Shown here: positions 8,181 through 14,257 of the stretch, one piece after another
Layout: the number at the start of each line of letters is the position of its first letter
How positions within the stretch are numbered: the first letter of the stretch is position 1
NCBI GenBank assembly: GCA_015068135.1
Contig: SVLB01000028.1
Span: 1-37,363, forward strand
From: Oscillospiraceae bacterium
Lineage (GTDB): Bacteria; Bacillota; Clostridia; Oscillospirales; Oscillospiraceae
Direction: 5' to 3'
Length of the DNA stretch: 37,363 nucleotides
Notes under the pieces: model-generated
Databases searched by the model: none
What the model saw: only the letters and a program-made list of their open reading frames with translations
Told to the model about the DNA's origin: nothing
Position numbers and translations under genes: made by a program

Positions 8181-8209
8181 TTGACGGGACTTCGGTTTTC
8201 TGATATACT
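8181..8209 (+). promoter_or_regulatory. Sigma-A promoter of the nitroreductase gene
   Basis: TTGACG (8181-8186), 17-bp spacer, TATACT (8204-8209), with an extended -10 TGA immediately before it. The start codon is at 8238, giving a leader of about 22 nt. Confidence 0.75.
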
Positions 8210-8237
8210 GAATAAAACACTCACAGGAGGGTATGGT

Positions 8238-8753
8238 ATGAGCTTTTTTGAGTTAGCAAAATCCCGCTGGTCGGTGCGGTCTTACAAGGACACTCCCATT
8301 GAGGAGGAGAAAATGCAGCTGATCCTGGAAGCCGGACGGGTGGCTCCCACCGCCAAGAATTATCAGCCCCAGCGAATCTACGTTGCCAAAAGCCGGGAGG
8401 CCCGGGAAAAACTGGCCTCAGTCTGCCGTTGCACTTGGGACGCACCGGTGATTTTGGTGGTTTGCTATGACCGGGAGCGGGATTATCACAGTAAGCTGAT
8501 GCCCGGTTATGAATCCGGCGAAAAGGATGCCGCCATCGTCTGCACCCACATGATGCTCCAGGCCTGGGAGCTGGGGATTGGCTCCTGCTGGGTGGGTCTG
8601 TTCAATGCCGATGAGGTGGGTGCCGTGCTGGGTCTTCCTGCGCACATCCGGGTCATGGGGCTGCTCCCCATGGGCTACCCTGCTGACGATGCAAAGCCCC
8701 TGGATCTGCACTTCCAGTACCGGGATATGGCCGACATGGTAGAAGAAATCTGA
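8238..8753 (+). CDS. Nitroreductase family flavoprotein
   Basis: 171-residue FMN-dependent oxidoreductase of the nitroreductase fold. Diagnostic pieces are 'RWSVRSYKDTPIE' near the N-terminus (FMN phosphate binding, R-S-x-R-x-F/Y pattern), 'AGRVAPTAKNYQPQRIYV' (residues about 31-48), 'MLQAWELGIGSCWVG' (about 110-124) and 'LLPMGYPA' (about 142). These enzymes reduce nitro compounds, quinones or related substrates with NAD(P)H; the physiological substrate is not readable. ACAGGAGG lies 7 nt before the ATG. It is a single-gene unit with its own consensus promoter and a GC-rich hairpin 8 nt after the stop codon. Confidence 0.9.
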   Translation: MSFFELAKSRWSVRSYKDTPIEEEKMQLILEAGRVAPTAKNYQPQRIYVAKSREAREKLASVCRCTWDAPVILVVCYDRERDYHSKLMPGYESGEKDAAIVCTHMMLQAWELGIGSCWVGLFNADEVGAVLGLPAHIRVMGLLPMGYPADDAKPLDLHFQYRDMADMVEEI

Positions 8754-8760
8754 TACACTT

Positions 8761-8789
8761 CCCCGGTGGCGTAGTCAACGCCACCGGGG
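8761..8789 (+). terminator. Hairpin after nitroreductase
   Basis: Perfect 11-bp stem CCCCGGTGGCG/CGCCACCGGGG with a 7-nt loop. It lacks an adjacent T-run (the next T-tract is about 20 nt on, at 8809-8815), so it may be a weak terminator or an mRNA 3' stabiliser. Confidence 0.55.
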
Positions 8790-8835
8790 ATATTGCCACT
8801 GATTTCAGTTTTTTTCAAAACCGCAAAATTCCCTC

Positions 8836-8864
8836 TTGCTATTTTCCGCAAAGTGTTGTATAAT
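8836..8864 (+). promoter_or_regulatory. Promoter of the tRNA-Leu(CAA) region
   Basis: TTGCTA (8836-8841), 17-bp spacer, perfect TATAAT (8859-8864). The start of transcription near 8871 is just ahead of the 14-nt tRNA 5' fragment at 8876 but about 165 nt ahead of the intact tRNA. Confidence 0.65.
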
Positions 8865-8875
8865 ACCCAAGCACC

Positions 8876-9034
8876 TGCCGGTGTGATGGGGAGCGAGAGG
8901 AGCGCCGCCTGTGGCGGATACAGCGACTCGAGCGAGTGGCCGTGGTCGACAGATGAGGAAGGCGTTCGCGCCGACGAAGCTGTCGGGCACCGCAACAGGA
9001 TCACCCTGCAAGTACGATAATAGGCATAAGATAT
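8876..9034 (+). repeat. tRNA-Leu 5' fragment plus GC-rich leader insert
   Basis: Bases 8876-8889 (TGCCGGTGTGATGG) repeat exactly the junction and first 13 bases of the intact tRNA at 9034-9047. Between the two copies lie about 144 bp rich in GCGAG/CGAGCG words with local dyads (for example GCCGCC-TGT-GGCGG, near 8904), unlike flanking coding DNA. It reads as an insertion that duplicated the tRNA 5' end, or as a decayed tandem tRNA. No gene is seen in it. Confidence 0.5.
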
Positions 9035-9121
9035 GCCGGTGTGATGGAATTGGTAGACGTAGTGGACTCAAAATCCACCGCTGGCGACAGCGTACCGGTT
9101 CGAGTCCGGTCACCGGCACCA
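9035..9121 (+). tRNA. tRNA-Leu (anticodon CAA)
   Basis: 87 nt including encoded CCA. Acceptor GCCGGTG pairs with CACCGGC (9111-9117), then ACCA. The anticodon stem GTGGA/TCCAC encloses loop CTCAAAA, giving anticodon CAA (reads UUG). A long variable arm (GCTG...CAGC) and the D-loop 'TTGGTAGAC' are typical of leucine tRNAs. T-arm loop is TTCGAGT. Confidence 0.95.
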
Positions 9122-9163
9122 ATAAAGGCCACGGAGAATGATACATTCTCCGTGGCATTTATT
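9122..9163 (+). terminator. Terminator of tRNA-Leu(CAA)
   Basis: Twelve-bp stem GCCACGGAGAAT/ATTCTCCGTGGC (9128-9139 with 9145-9156), loop GATAC, extended outwards by ATAAA/TTTAT pairs with one mismatch; the tail is AT-rich (ATTTATT) rather than a pure T-run. Confidence 0.7.
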
Positions 9164-9173
9164 CTATGCAGAA

Positions 9174-9298
9174 GCCGGACTCGAACCCATCTAAATGCAA
9201 GTGTCCGGTGGACACTTGCTGCCACCAGTTCAAAAACTGGTGGCTACAATAATTTTTGCCCGTCCCACGCAAGGGCAAAAATGCAAATCGAGTCCGGT
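9174..9298. repeat. Palindromic element bounded by inverted T-arm copies
   Basis: Starts with GCCGGACTCGAACC (9174-9187), the reverse complement of 13 nt of the upstream tRNA T-arm, and ends with TCGAGTCCGGT (9288-9298), its inverse, giving 10-11-bp terminal inverted repeats. Inside are three successive perfect hairpins: GCAAGTGTCC (9197-9206 with 9210-9219), GCCACCAGTT (9221-9230 with 9235-9244) and ATTTTTGCCC (9252-9261 with 9273-9282). No gene; the 347-bp gap before the next CDS otherwise holds the tRNA 3' fragment and a terminator. Confidence 0.65.
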
Positions 9299-9309
9299 CA
9301 GCGGCACCA
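9288..9309 (+). other. Partial tRNA-Leu 3' end (remnant)
   Basis: Matches 21 of 22 bases of the intact tRNA from the T-loop through the encoded CCA (9100-9121), with one C-to-G change in the acceptor stem. No 5' half accompanies it. It is followed by its own terminator, as if a second tRNA gene had lost its front half. Confidence 0.7.
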
Positions 9310-9311
9310 AA

Positions 9312-9347
9312 ATATGGGATACCCGAACCGGGTATCCCATATTTTTT
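9312..9347 (+). terminator. Terminator behind the tRNA 3' remnant
   Basis: Perfect 14-bp stem ATATGGGATACCCG (9312-9325) with 9329-9342, loop AAC, followed by TTTTT. Confidence 0.85.
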
Positions 9348-9468
9348 ATGTGGTGGTGTGCGAAAAAAAGCTTGTGTTTTTTATAGTGTTACGTTATTAT
9401 TGTTGTATAGAAATAGGGTAGTGTTTTTCCTTAATACTGTGAATAATTACGAAAAGGAGGACGAATCG

Positions 9469-11784
9469 ATGAAAATCAACAGATGGGTTGCCACGGTCTT
9501 GGTACTATCCATGATGCTGACCTCGGCTCTGGGAATACGTGTATTTGCCGCAGAGGGGGTATTGGCATCCGGAACTGATGCCAATAATCTTGCCTGGGTG
9601 TTGACGCAGAGTGGTACATTGACCATTTCCGGCACCGGCCAAATGGAAGATTACGGTTGGAACAATGCACCGTGGTATAACTACCGTAGTGCGATCACCT
9701 CGGTAATCATTGAGGAAGGTGTTACCAACATTGTCCGTTATGCGTTCCGGAATTGCAGCAATCTGGAAAGTGTTTCCATCCCAAACAGCGTCACCAGCAT
9801 TGATTTTAATTCGTTTGCGTATTGCAGTAGCCTGACAAGGGTTGAGATTCCGAACAGCGTTACCTGCATTGAAAGTGATGTCTTTTCGGACTGCACCAGC
9901 CTGGAAAGTGTAACTATTGGCACCGGACTGGTCAGTATTGGGCAGAGCGCATTCTATTGTTGCACCAGCCTGACCGGTATTTGGGTAGATGCCAATAATC
10001 CATACTACAGCAATGACGATTTCGGCGTTCTGTTTAACAAGGATAAATCGGAGCTGATTATTGCCCCCGGTGCAATCTCCGGAGCATATTCGATTCCGGG
10101 CAGCGTCATCAGCATTGGCAATGACGCGTTCTCTGACTGCGACAGTCTGGAGAGCGTGACTATTGCGGACAGTGTTATCACCGTTGGTTCGTATGCGTTC
10201 TATGACTGCGTAAGTCTAGAGAGCGCGACCATCGGCAACAGCGTCACCAGTATTGGCAATGATGCGTTTGAATACTGCGAAAGCTTGGAGAGCATCATTA
10301 TTCCAGACAGTGTCGCCAGCATTGGCGAGTATGCATTCTATGGCTGCGAAAGCCTATCTGAGATTTATTTTGAGGGCAATGCGCCCGATTTTGGGTACGA
10401 TGTTTTTGGAGACGTATATGCCACCGCATACTATCCTGCTTATAACGCTACTTGGACTGAGGATGTGATGCTGGACTGCAGCGAAAGTATCACCTGGGTT
10501 TCTATGGATTCCTGTGTTCACAGCTGGGTCGCTGCTACCTGCACAACGCCAAAGACCTGCGCTCTTTGCGGAGCTACCGAGGGTGAGGAACTGGGGCACA
10601 GTTATGAAAATGCCGCATGCGCCCGGTGTGGAAGAGCCGAACCTGTGGCGGGTACCCTCACCGGTTATTGCGGTGATGATGTGATCTGGATGCTGACGCC
10701 CAATGGCTTGCTGACCATTTATGGTACGGGAGATATGTGGCGGTTTTCCTATGCCAGCCCACCGTGGCCCTGTGACCAGGTTATAGAAGTCATTGTGGAA
10801 AGCGGAGTGACCGGTATTTCTGATTACGCATTCTATGACTGTATTGCAATGACCGGCATCCGGATCGATGATACGGTTACCGGTATTGGCAAGTATGCGT
10901 TTTATGGCTGTAATGCGCTTGAGAGCATTGTACTGCCGGATAGTGTCACCGAGCTTGGCGAGAACGCCATCTCTTGGTGTGATAAGCTGGAAAATATCGT
11001 GCTTTCCGCAGGGCTGACCCATATTGGCGAGTATGCCTTATCCGCCAATAATAGTCTGAAGAATATAGAGATTCCCGACGGCGTCACCTGTATTTGCGAT
11101 AACGCCTTTGCCGGGTGCAGCAGTTTGACCGGTGTGACCATTGGTGAACATGTTGCGACCGTTGGTAATTATGCCTTCTCGAACTGCACCGACCTTGCCG
11201 CTATTTATTTTGAGGGCGATGCGCCCAGTATTAACACCGATGCCTTTGAGGATGTTACCGCCACCGCGTACTATCCTGCCGATAATGCAACCTGGACCGA
11301 GGCTGTGATGCAGAACTACGGCGGAAGTATTACCTGGGTTTCTTTGGGTTCCGGCGGCGGTCAGCTGCAGACCTCCGTTAAGCTGACCCATATTTCCCTG
11401 AAGCCTGCCGCAGATGCTTTGGGCTTCAAGGCTGCTGCCCAGAATCTGCCCGAGGGCACTGAGCTAGGTATCAGTCTGTGGGTTTCCGAGGATAATATGA
11501 TCACCAGATCGGTTGCCAAGGAAAACATTGCTTTGCGTTTGCACAATATCATGGCTGAGGGCGGCGGCGAGACTGTGATTTACGCCAAGGCGATCATTGT
11601 AGATAGAACGGGCGAGGTGATCGCTGAGTCTTCTGTAGTGCAGACCACCATGCGGGAGACTCTGGAAGCTGTCAACAACAACTGGAATAGCTTCAATGGG
11701 CTCCAGAAGACCGCTGTGAAGGCACTTGTGGAGAAGTATTACACCAAGCTTAGCGCCTGGGCCATCGAAAATATTTTGAACTAA
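9469..11784 (+). CDS. Secreted BspA-type leucine-rich-repeat protein with shared C-terminal module
   Basis: 771 residues. Signal peptide at 1-27 (hydrophobic core VATVLVLSMMLTSALGI, cut near VFAAE). Two blocks of LRR_5/BspA repeats (about residues 70-330 and 440-610), each unit like 'SVTSIGNDAFEYCESLESI'; both blocks end in the same 'TAYYPAxNATWTE' sentence. Between them (about 345-390) are two CxxC knuckles ('CALCG', 'CARCG') with flanking His, a putative zinc-ribbon-like linker. Residues about 635-771 ('SVKLTHISLKPAADALGF' to 'WAIENILN') form the C-terminal module shared with two other secreted proteins here. No LPXTG or membrane anchor. BspA-type proteins usually mediate adhesion to matrix or other cells; the ligand is unknown. 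AAAAGGAGG lies 8 nt before ATG 9469. Confidence 0.85.
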   Translation: MKINRWVATVLVLSMMLTSALGIRVFAAEGVLASGTDANNLAWVLTQSGTLTISGTGQMEDYGWNNAPWYNYRSAITSVIIEEGVTNIVRYAFRNCSNLESVSIPNSVTSIDFNSFAYCSSLTRVEIPNSVTCIESDVFSDCTSLESVTIGTGLVSIGQSAFYCCTSLTGIWVDANNPYYSNDDFGVLFNKDKSELIIAPGAISGAYSIPGSVISIGNDAFSDCDSLESVTIADSVITVGSYAFYDCVSLESATIGNSVTSIGNDAFEYCESLESIIIPDSVASIGEYAFYGCESLSEIYFEGNAPDFGYDVFGDVYATAYYPAYNATWTEDVMLDCSESITWVSMDSCVHSWVAATCTTPKTCALCGATEGEELGHSYENAACARCGRAEPVAGTLTGYCGDDVIWMLTPNGLLTIYGTGDMWRFSYASPPWPCDQVIEVIVESGVTGISDYAFYDCIAMTGIRIDDTVTGIGKYAFYGCNALESIVLPDSVTELGENAISWCDKLENIVLSAGLTHIGEYALSANNSLKNIEIPDGVTCICDNAFAGCSSLTGVTIGEHVATVGNYAFSNCTDLAAIYFEGDAPSINTDAFEDVTATAYYPADNATWTEAVMQNYGGSITWVSLGSGGGQLQTSVKLTHISLKPAADALGFKAAAQNLPEGTELGISLWVSEDNMITRSVAKENIALRLHNIMAEGGGETVIYAKAIIVDRTGEVIAESSVVQTTMRETLEAVNNNWNSFNGLQKTAVKALVEKYYTKLSAWAIENILN

Positions 11785-11805
11785 GGCGTGGTATATGCTA
11801 TCACT

Positions 11806-11840
11806 CCACCCTGACGCAGCCAAAGTCAGGGTGGGGTTTT
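11806..11840 (+). terminator. Terminator after the LRR gene
   Basis: Ten-bp stem CCACCCTGAC (11806-11815) with GTCAGGGTGG (11825-11834), 9-nt loop, then GGTTTTC. Confidence 0.8.
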
Positions 11841-11898
11841 CTCATACATGATGCATTACCCATATTTACGGTGGTTTTTACTTACCAAAATATGTTTG

Positions 11899-11927
11899 TT
11901 GCAACAGGGGGGTTCTTGGGGTACAAT
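11899..11927 (+). promoter_or_regulatory. Promoter of the ferredoxin-hcp stub-lpd operon
   Basis: TTGCAA (11899-11904), 17-bp spacer, TACAAT (11922-11927). A perfect 10-bp palindrome TGTTGCAACA (11897-11906) covers the -35 and could be an operator. Confidence 0.6.
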
Positions 11928-11998
11928 GGGCCTTCGGGAGCTGTTTTGTGAATGGCTTTATAAAGGAAGCGAACGCCCCACTGTTAGGAGGAATGTAC

Positions 11999-12685
11999 AT
12001 GATCCGAAGAATCATTACCATTGATGAAGAAAAATGCAACGGCTGCGGTCTGTGTGCGGATGCCTGCCACGAAGGAGCCATTGGTATTATAGATGGCAAG
12101 GCGAAGCTGCTCCGGGAGGACTACTGCGACGGCCTGGGCGATTGTCTGCCTGCTTGCCCCATGCATGCCATTTCCTTTGAAGAACGGGAAGCACCTGCCT
12201 ACAATGAAGCTGCTGTGCTGGCGGCAAAGAAGGCAAAGGAAGCACCACTGCCCTGCGGCTGTCCCGGTTCTGCCTGTCAGAGCATTCCCCATTCCGCGTC
12301 TGCCAAGGATGTTCATGTCCCCAGTGAACTGACCAATTTCCCGGTACAGATCAAACTGCTGCCGCTGGGTGCCCCCTATTTTGATGGGGCTGATCTGCTG
12401 ATCGCCGCAGACTGCACGGCCTATTCCTACGGCAATTTCCACCACGATTTCATGCAGGATAAGGTGACCATGATCGGCTGTCCCAAGCTGGATGGGGTGG
12501 ACTATGCCCAAAAGCTGACTGAAATTTTTCAGTACAATGATATCCGTTCCATCACCGTCACGCGTATGAACGTCCCCTGCTGCGGTGGTCTGAGCTATGC
12601 TGTTCAGACAGCAATAGAAAACAGCGGTAAGCAAATTCCGCTGAATATCGTAACCATTTCCCCGGACGGGAAGATCGTCAGATAA
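11999..12685 (+). CDS. 4Fe-4S ferredoxin-type protein
   Basis: 228 residues. Residues about 12-45 hold a first cluster motif 'KCNGCGLCADACHEGA' (CxxCxxCxxxC) and a second, 'YCDGLGDCLPACPMHAI', in which the second cysteine position is replaced, leaving three Cys in a CDGLGDC arrangement. A Cys-rich link ('PCGCPGSACQS', about 87-97) and C-terminal cysteines ('AADCTAY', 'GCPKLDGVDY', 'VPCCGGL') follow, so it is more than a simple ferredoxin. This family is often found beside hybrid-cluster protein genes, and an Hcp-like stub lies 11 nt downstream. ATG 11999 is chosen over 11993 because AGGAGG (11986-11991) is 7 nt from it. Probably a cytoplasmic electron carrier. Confidence 0.85.
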   Translation: MIRRIITIDEEKCNGCGLCADACHEGAIGIIDGKAKLLREDYCDGLGDCLPACPMHAISFEEREAPAYNEAAVLAAKKAKEAPLPCGCPGSACQSIPHSASAKDVHVPSELTNFPVQIKLLPLGAPYFDGADLLIAADCTAYSYGNFHHDFMQDKVTMIGCPKLDGVDYAQKLTEIFQYNDIRSITVTRMNVPCCGGLSYAVQTAIENSGKQIPLNIVTISPDGKIVR

Positions 12686-12696
12686 AGGTAAAGAAT

Positions 12697-12777
12697 ATGT
12701 TTTGTTTTCAATGTGAACAGACCACCGGCTGTAAGGTTCGTACAGGTTCTGTGGGTGTCTGCGGTCGGAACACATAA
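12697..12777 (+). pseudogene. 26-residue stub matching the N-terminus of hybrid-cluster protein (Hcp)
   Basis: ATG 12697 to TAA 12775, with GATAAAGG 8 nt upstream. The peptide starts MFCFQCEQTTGC and ends GVCGRNT, carrying four cysteines (residues 3, 6, 12, 22) as in the N-terminal cluster motif of Hcp (MFCxQCEQT...GC...GVCGK). Full Hcp is about 530-550 residues; here reading stops after 26 and the lpd gene begins 20 nt later, so no remaining Hcp body exists. Either the gene collapsed by deletion, leaving its start and ribosome binding site, or this is a tiny metal/cluster-binding peptide. Too short for routine gene callers. Confidence 0.65.
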
Positions 12778-12797
12778 GCAAAAAAGGAGGCAAGACT

Positions 12798-14177
12798 ATG
12801 CGTCAAACGGAACTTTATGATTTGATCGTCATTGGCGGCGGTCCCGGTGGATATAATGCAGCAGAACGGGCAGCTCATGCAGGACTTAAAACTCTGCTGT
12901 TTGAAAAGCGAGCATTGGGCGGCGTTTGCTTAAACGAGGGATGTATTCCATCCAAGGCTTTGCTGAACTCTGCCAAGACTTATGAGCATGCCCTTCACGC
13001 AGCTACCTACGGTGTAACCTGTAATGCGGTTACTATCAATCAAGAAGCGGTCGTTGCCAGAAAGGCAAAGGTCGTGCGCACCTTAGTTTCCGGCATCCAT
13101 GCCAAGATGAAGCATGCGGGAGTAACTGTAGTCATGGGCGAGGCTATGATTGCCGGTAAAGATAACAACGGTTTTCTGGTTTCTGCAGAAGGTAAAACCT
13201 ATACCGGCAAGCATTTGATTATCGCCACCGGCTCTTCCAATGTGATCCCGCCGTTGCCCGGTATTCAAGAAAACCTGGGCAGCTTTGTACTGACTAACCG
13301 CGAGGTCCTGGAGCTGAGGGAGATTCCCAGGGAATTTGTGGTGATCGGCGGCGGTGTCATCGGTTTGGAAATGGCGTGTTATTACAACACAGTTGGTTCT
13401 AAGGTTACGGTGGTGGAAATGCTGGATCATATTGCCGGCCCTACGGACCGGCAGATCAGCACAATGCTTCAAAAGGAGTTGGAGCGAAAGGGCGTTACTT
13501 TCCTGCTGGGACATAACGTACAATCCGCGGAGCCGGGAACTGTAATTGCGGTGGATGCAAACGGTCAAAGAAAAGCAATTTCGGCAGATAAAGTGTTGCT
13601 CTCTATTGGCCGCCGCGCAAACTGCACCGGTATTGGTTTGGAAAATATTGGAGTAGCTTACGGCCGTGGCATTACCACGGATACTATGTGCCGCACCAAT
13701 GTTCCCAACGTCTATGCCATCGGAGATGTGAACGGTCATTACATGCTGGCACACACTGCATACCGCGAGGGAGAGGTTGCCGTAAATACGATCCTGGGCA
13801 AGGGAGATACGATGCGTTATCACGCCAATCCCTCCGTTATCTATACGCAGCCGGAGATCGCGTCTGTCGGCATGACCGAGGAGGCGTGCAAGGCGAAGGG
13901 TATTGATTATGAAGTATCAAAGCTCTCAATGCGGTATTCCGGGCGCTTTGTAGCCGAGAATGAAGGCGCAGATGGTTTGTGCAAAATCATTATTGACCGT
14001 AAAAGACGCACAATCCTGGGGGTTCACCTCATTGGCATCTATTCCGGTGAGATCATTTGGGGAGCTGCGGAAATGATCGAGATGCAGCTTCGTGTCACCG
14101 ATGCCCGTCAAATCATTTTCCCACATCCCACCGTCAGCGAGATCATTCGTGAAGTCCTTTGGGAGTTTAATGACTGA
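12798..14177 (+). CDS. lpdA: Dihydrolipoyl dehydrogenase family flavoprotein
   Basis: 459 residues, full length for the family. N-terminal FAD site 'LIVIGGGPGGYNAAERAA' (residues 9-26), redox disulfide 'GGVCLNEGCIPSKALLN' (C44, C49), 'IIATGSSNVIPP', NAD site 'FVVIGGGVIGLEMACYY' (about 178-194), 'YAIGDVNG' (second FAD contact), and the dimer-interface active-site 'FPHPTVSEIIREV' near the C-terminus with the catalytic His-Glu pair. Normally E3 of 2-oxoacid dehydrogenase or glycine cleavage complexes, but no E1/E2 or lipoyl protein is near; its neighbours are a ferredoxin-like gene and an Hcp stub, so a stand-alone disulfide or lipoamide role is possible. AAAAAGGAGG precedes the ATG by 7 nt; same operon. 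Confidence 0.9.
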   Translation: MRQTELYDLIVIGGGPGGYNAAERAAHAGLKTLLFEKRALGGVCLNEGCIPSKALLNSAKTYEHALHAATYGVTCNAVTINQEAVVARKAKVVRTLVSGIHAKMKHAGVTVVMGEAMIAGKDNNGFLVSAEGKTYTGKHLIIATGSSNVIPPLPGIQENLGSFVLTNREVLELREIPREFVVIGGGVIGLEMACYYNTVGSKVTVVEMLDHIAGPTDRQISTMLQKELERKGVTFLLGHNVQSAEPGTVIAVDANGQRKAISADKVLLSIGRRANCTGIGLENIGVAYGRGITTDTMCRTNVPNVYAIGDVNGHYMLAHTAYREGEVAVNTILGKGDTMRYHANPSVIYTQPEIASVGMTEEACKAKGIDYEVSKLSMRYSGRFVAENEGADGLCKIIIDRKRRTILGVHLIGIYSGEIIWGAAEMIEMQLRVTDARQIIFPHPTVSEIIREVLWEFND

Positions 14178-14218
14178 TCACGACTTTGCACCAATCGATC
14201 ATTTAGCAAATACAAACG

Positions 14219-14250
14219 CGGTGGGGGCAAGCCCCCACCGGAGTATTTTT
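14219..14250 (+). terminator. Terminator after lpdA
   Basis: Perfect stem CGGTGGGGGC (14219-14228) with GCCCCCACCG (14231-14240), then GAGTATTTTT. Lies between convergent lpdA and the ABC transporter gene. Confidence 0.85.
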
Positions 14251-14257
14251 ACAGATT

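Noticed and set aside
9001..9225. Short frames across the tRNA-Leu(CAA) region on both strands
   Set aside because: They translate tRNA sequence and hairpins; classic false ORFs at tRNA genes.
9035..9309. Prophage or integrative-element attachment site at tRNA-Leu
   Set aside because: Partial tRNA copies fit an att site, but no integrase, phage or conjugation gene lies in the window and the intervals are too short to hold one.
9700..11300. Regular repeats suggestive of a CRISPR-like array
   Set aside because: They are degenerate codon-level repeats of the LRR domain, in frame, with no constant spacer size.
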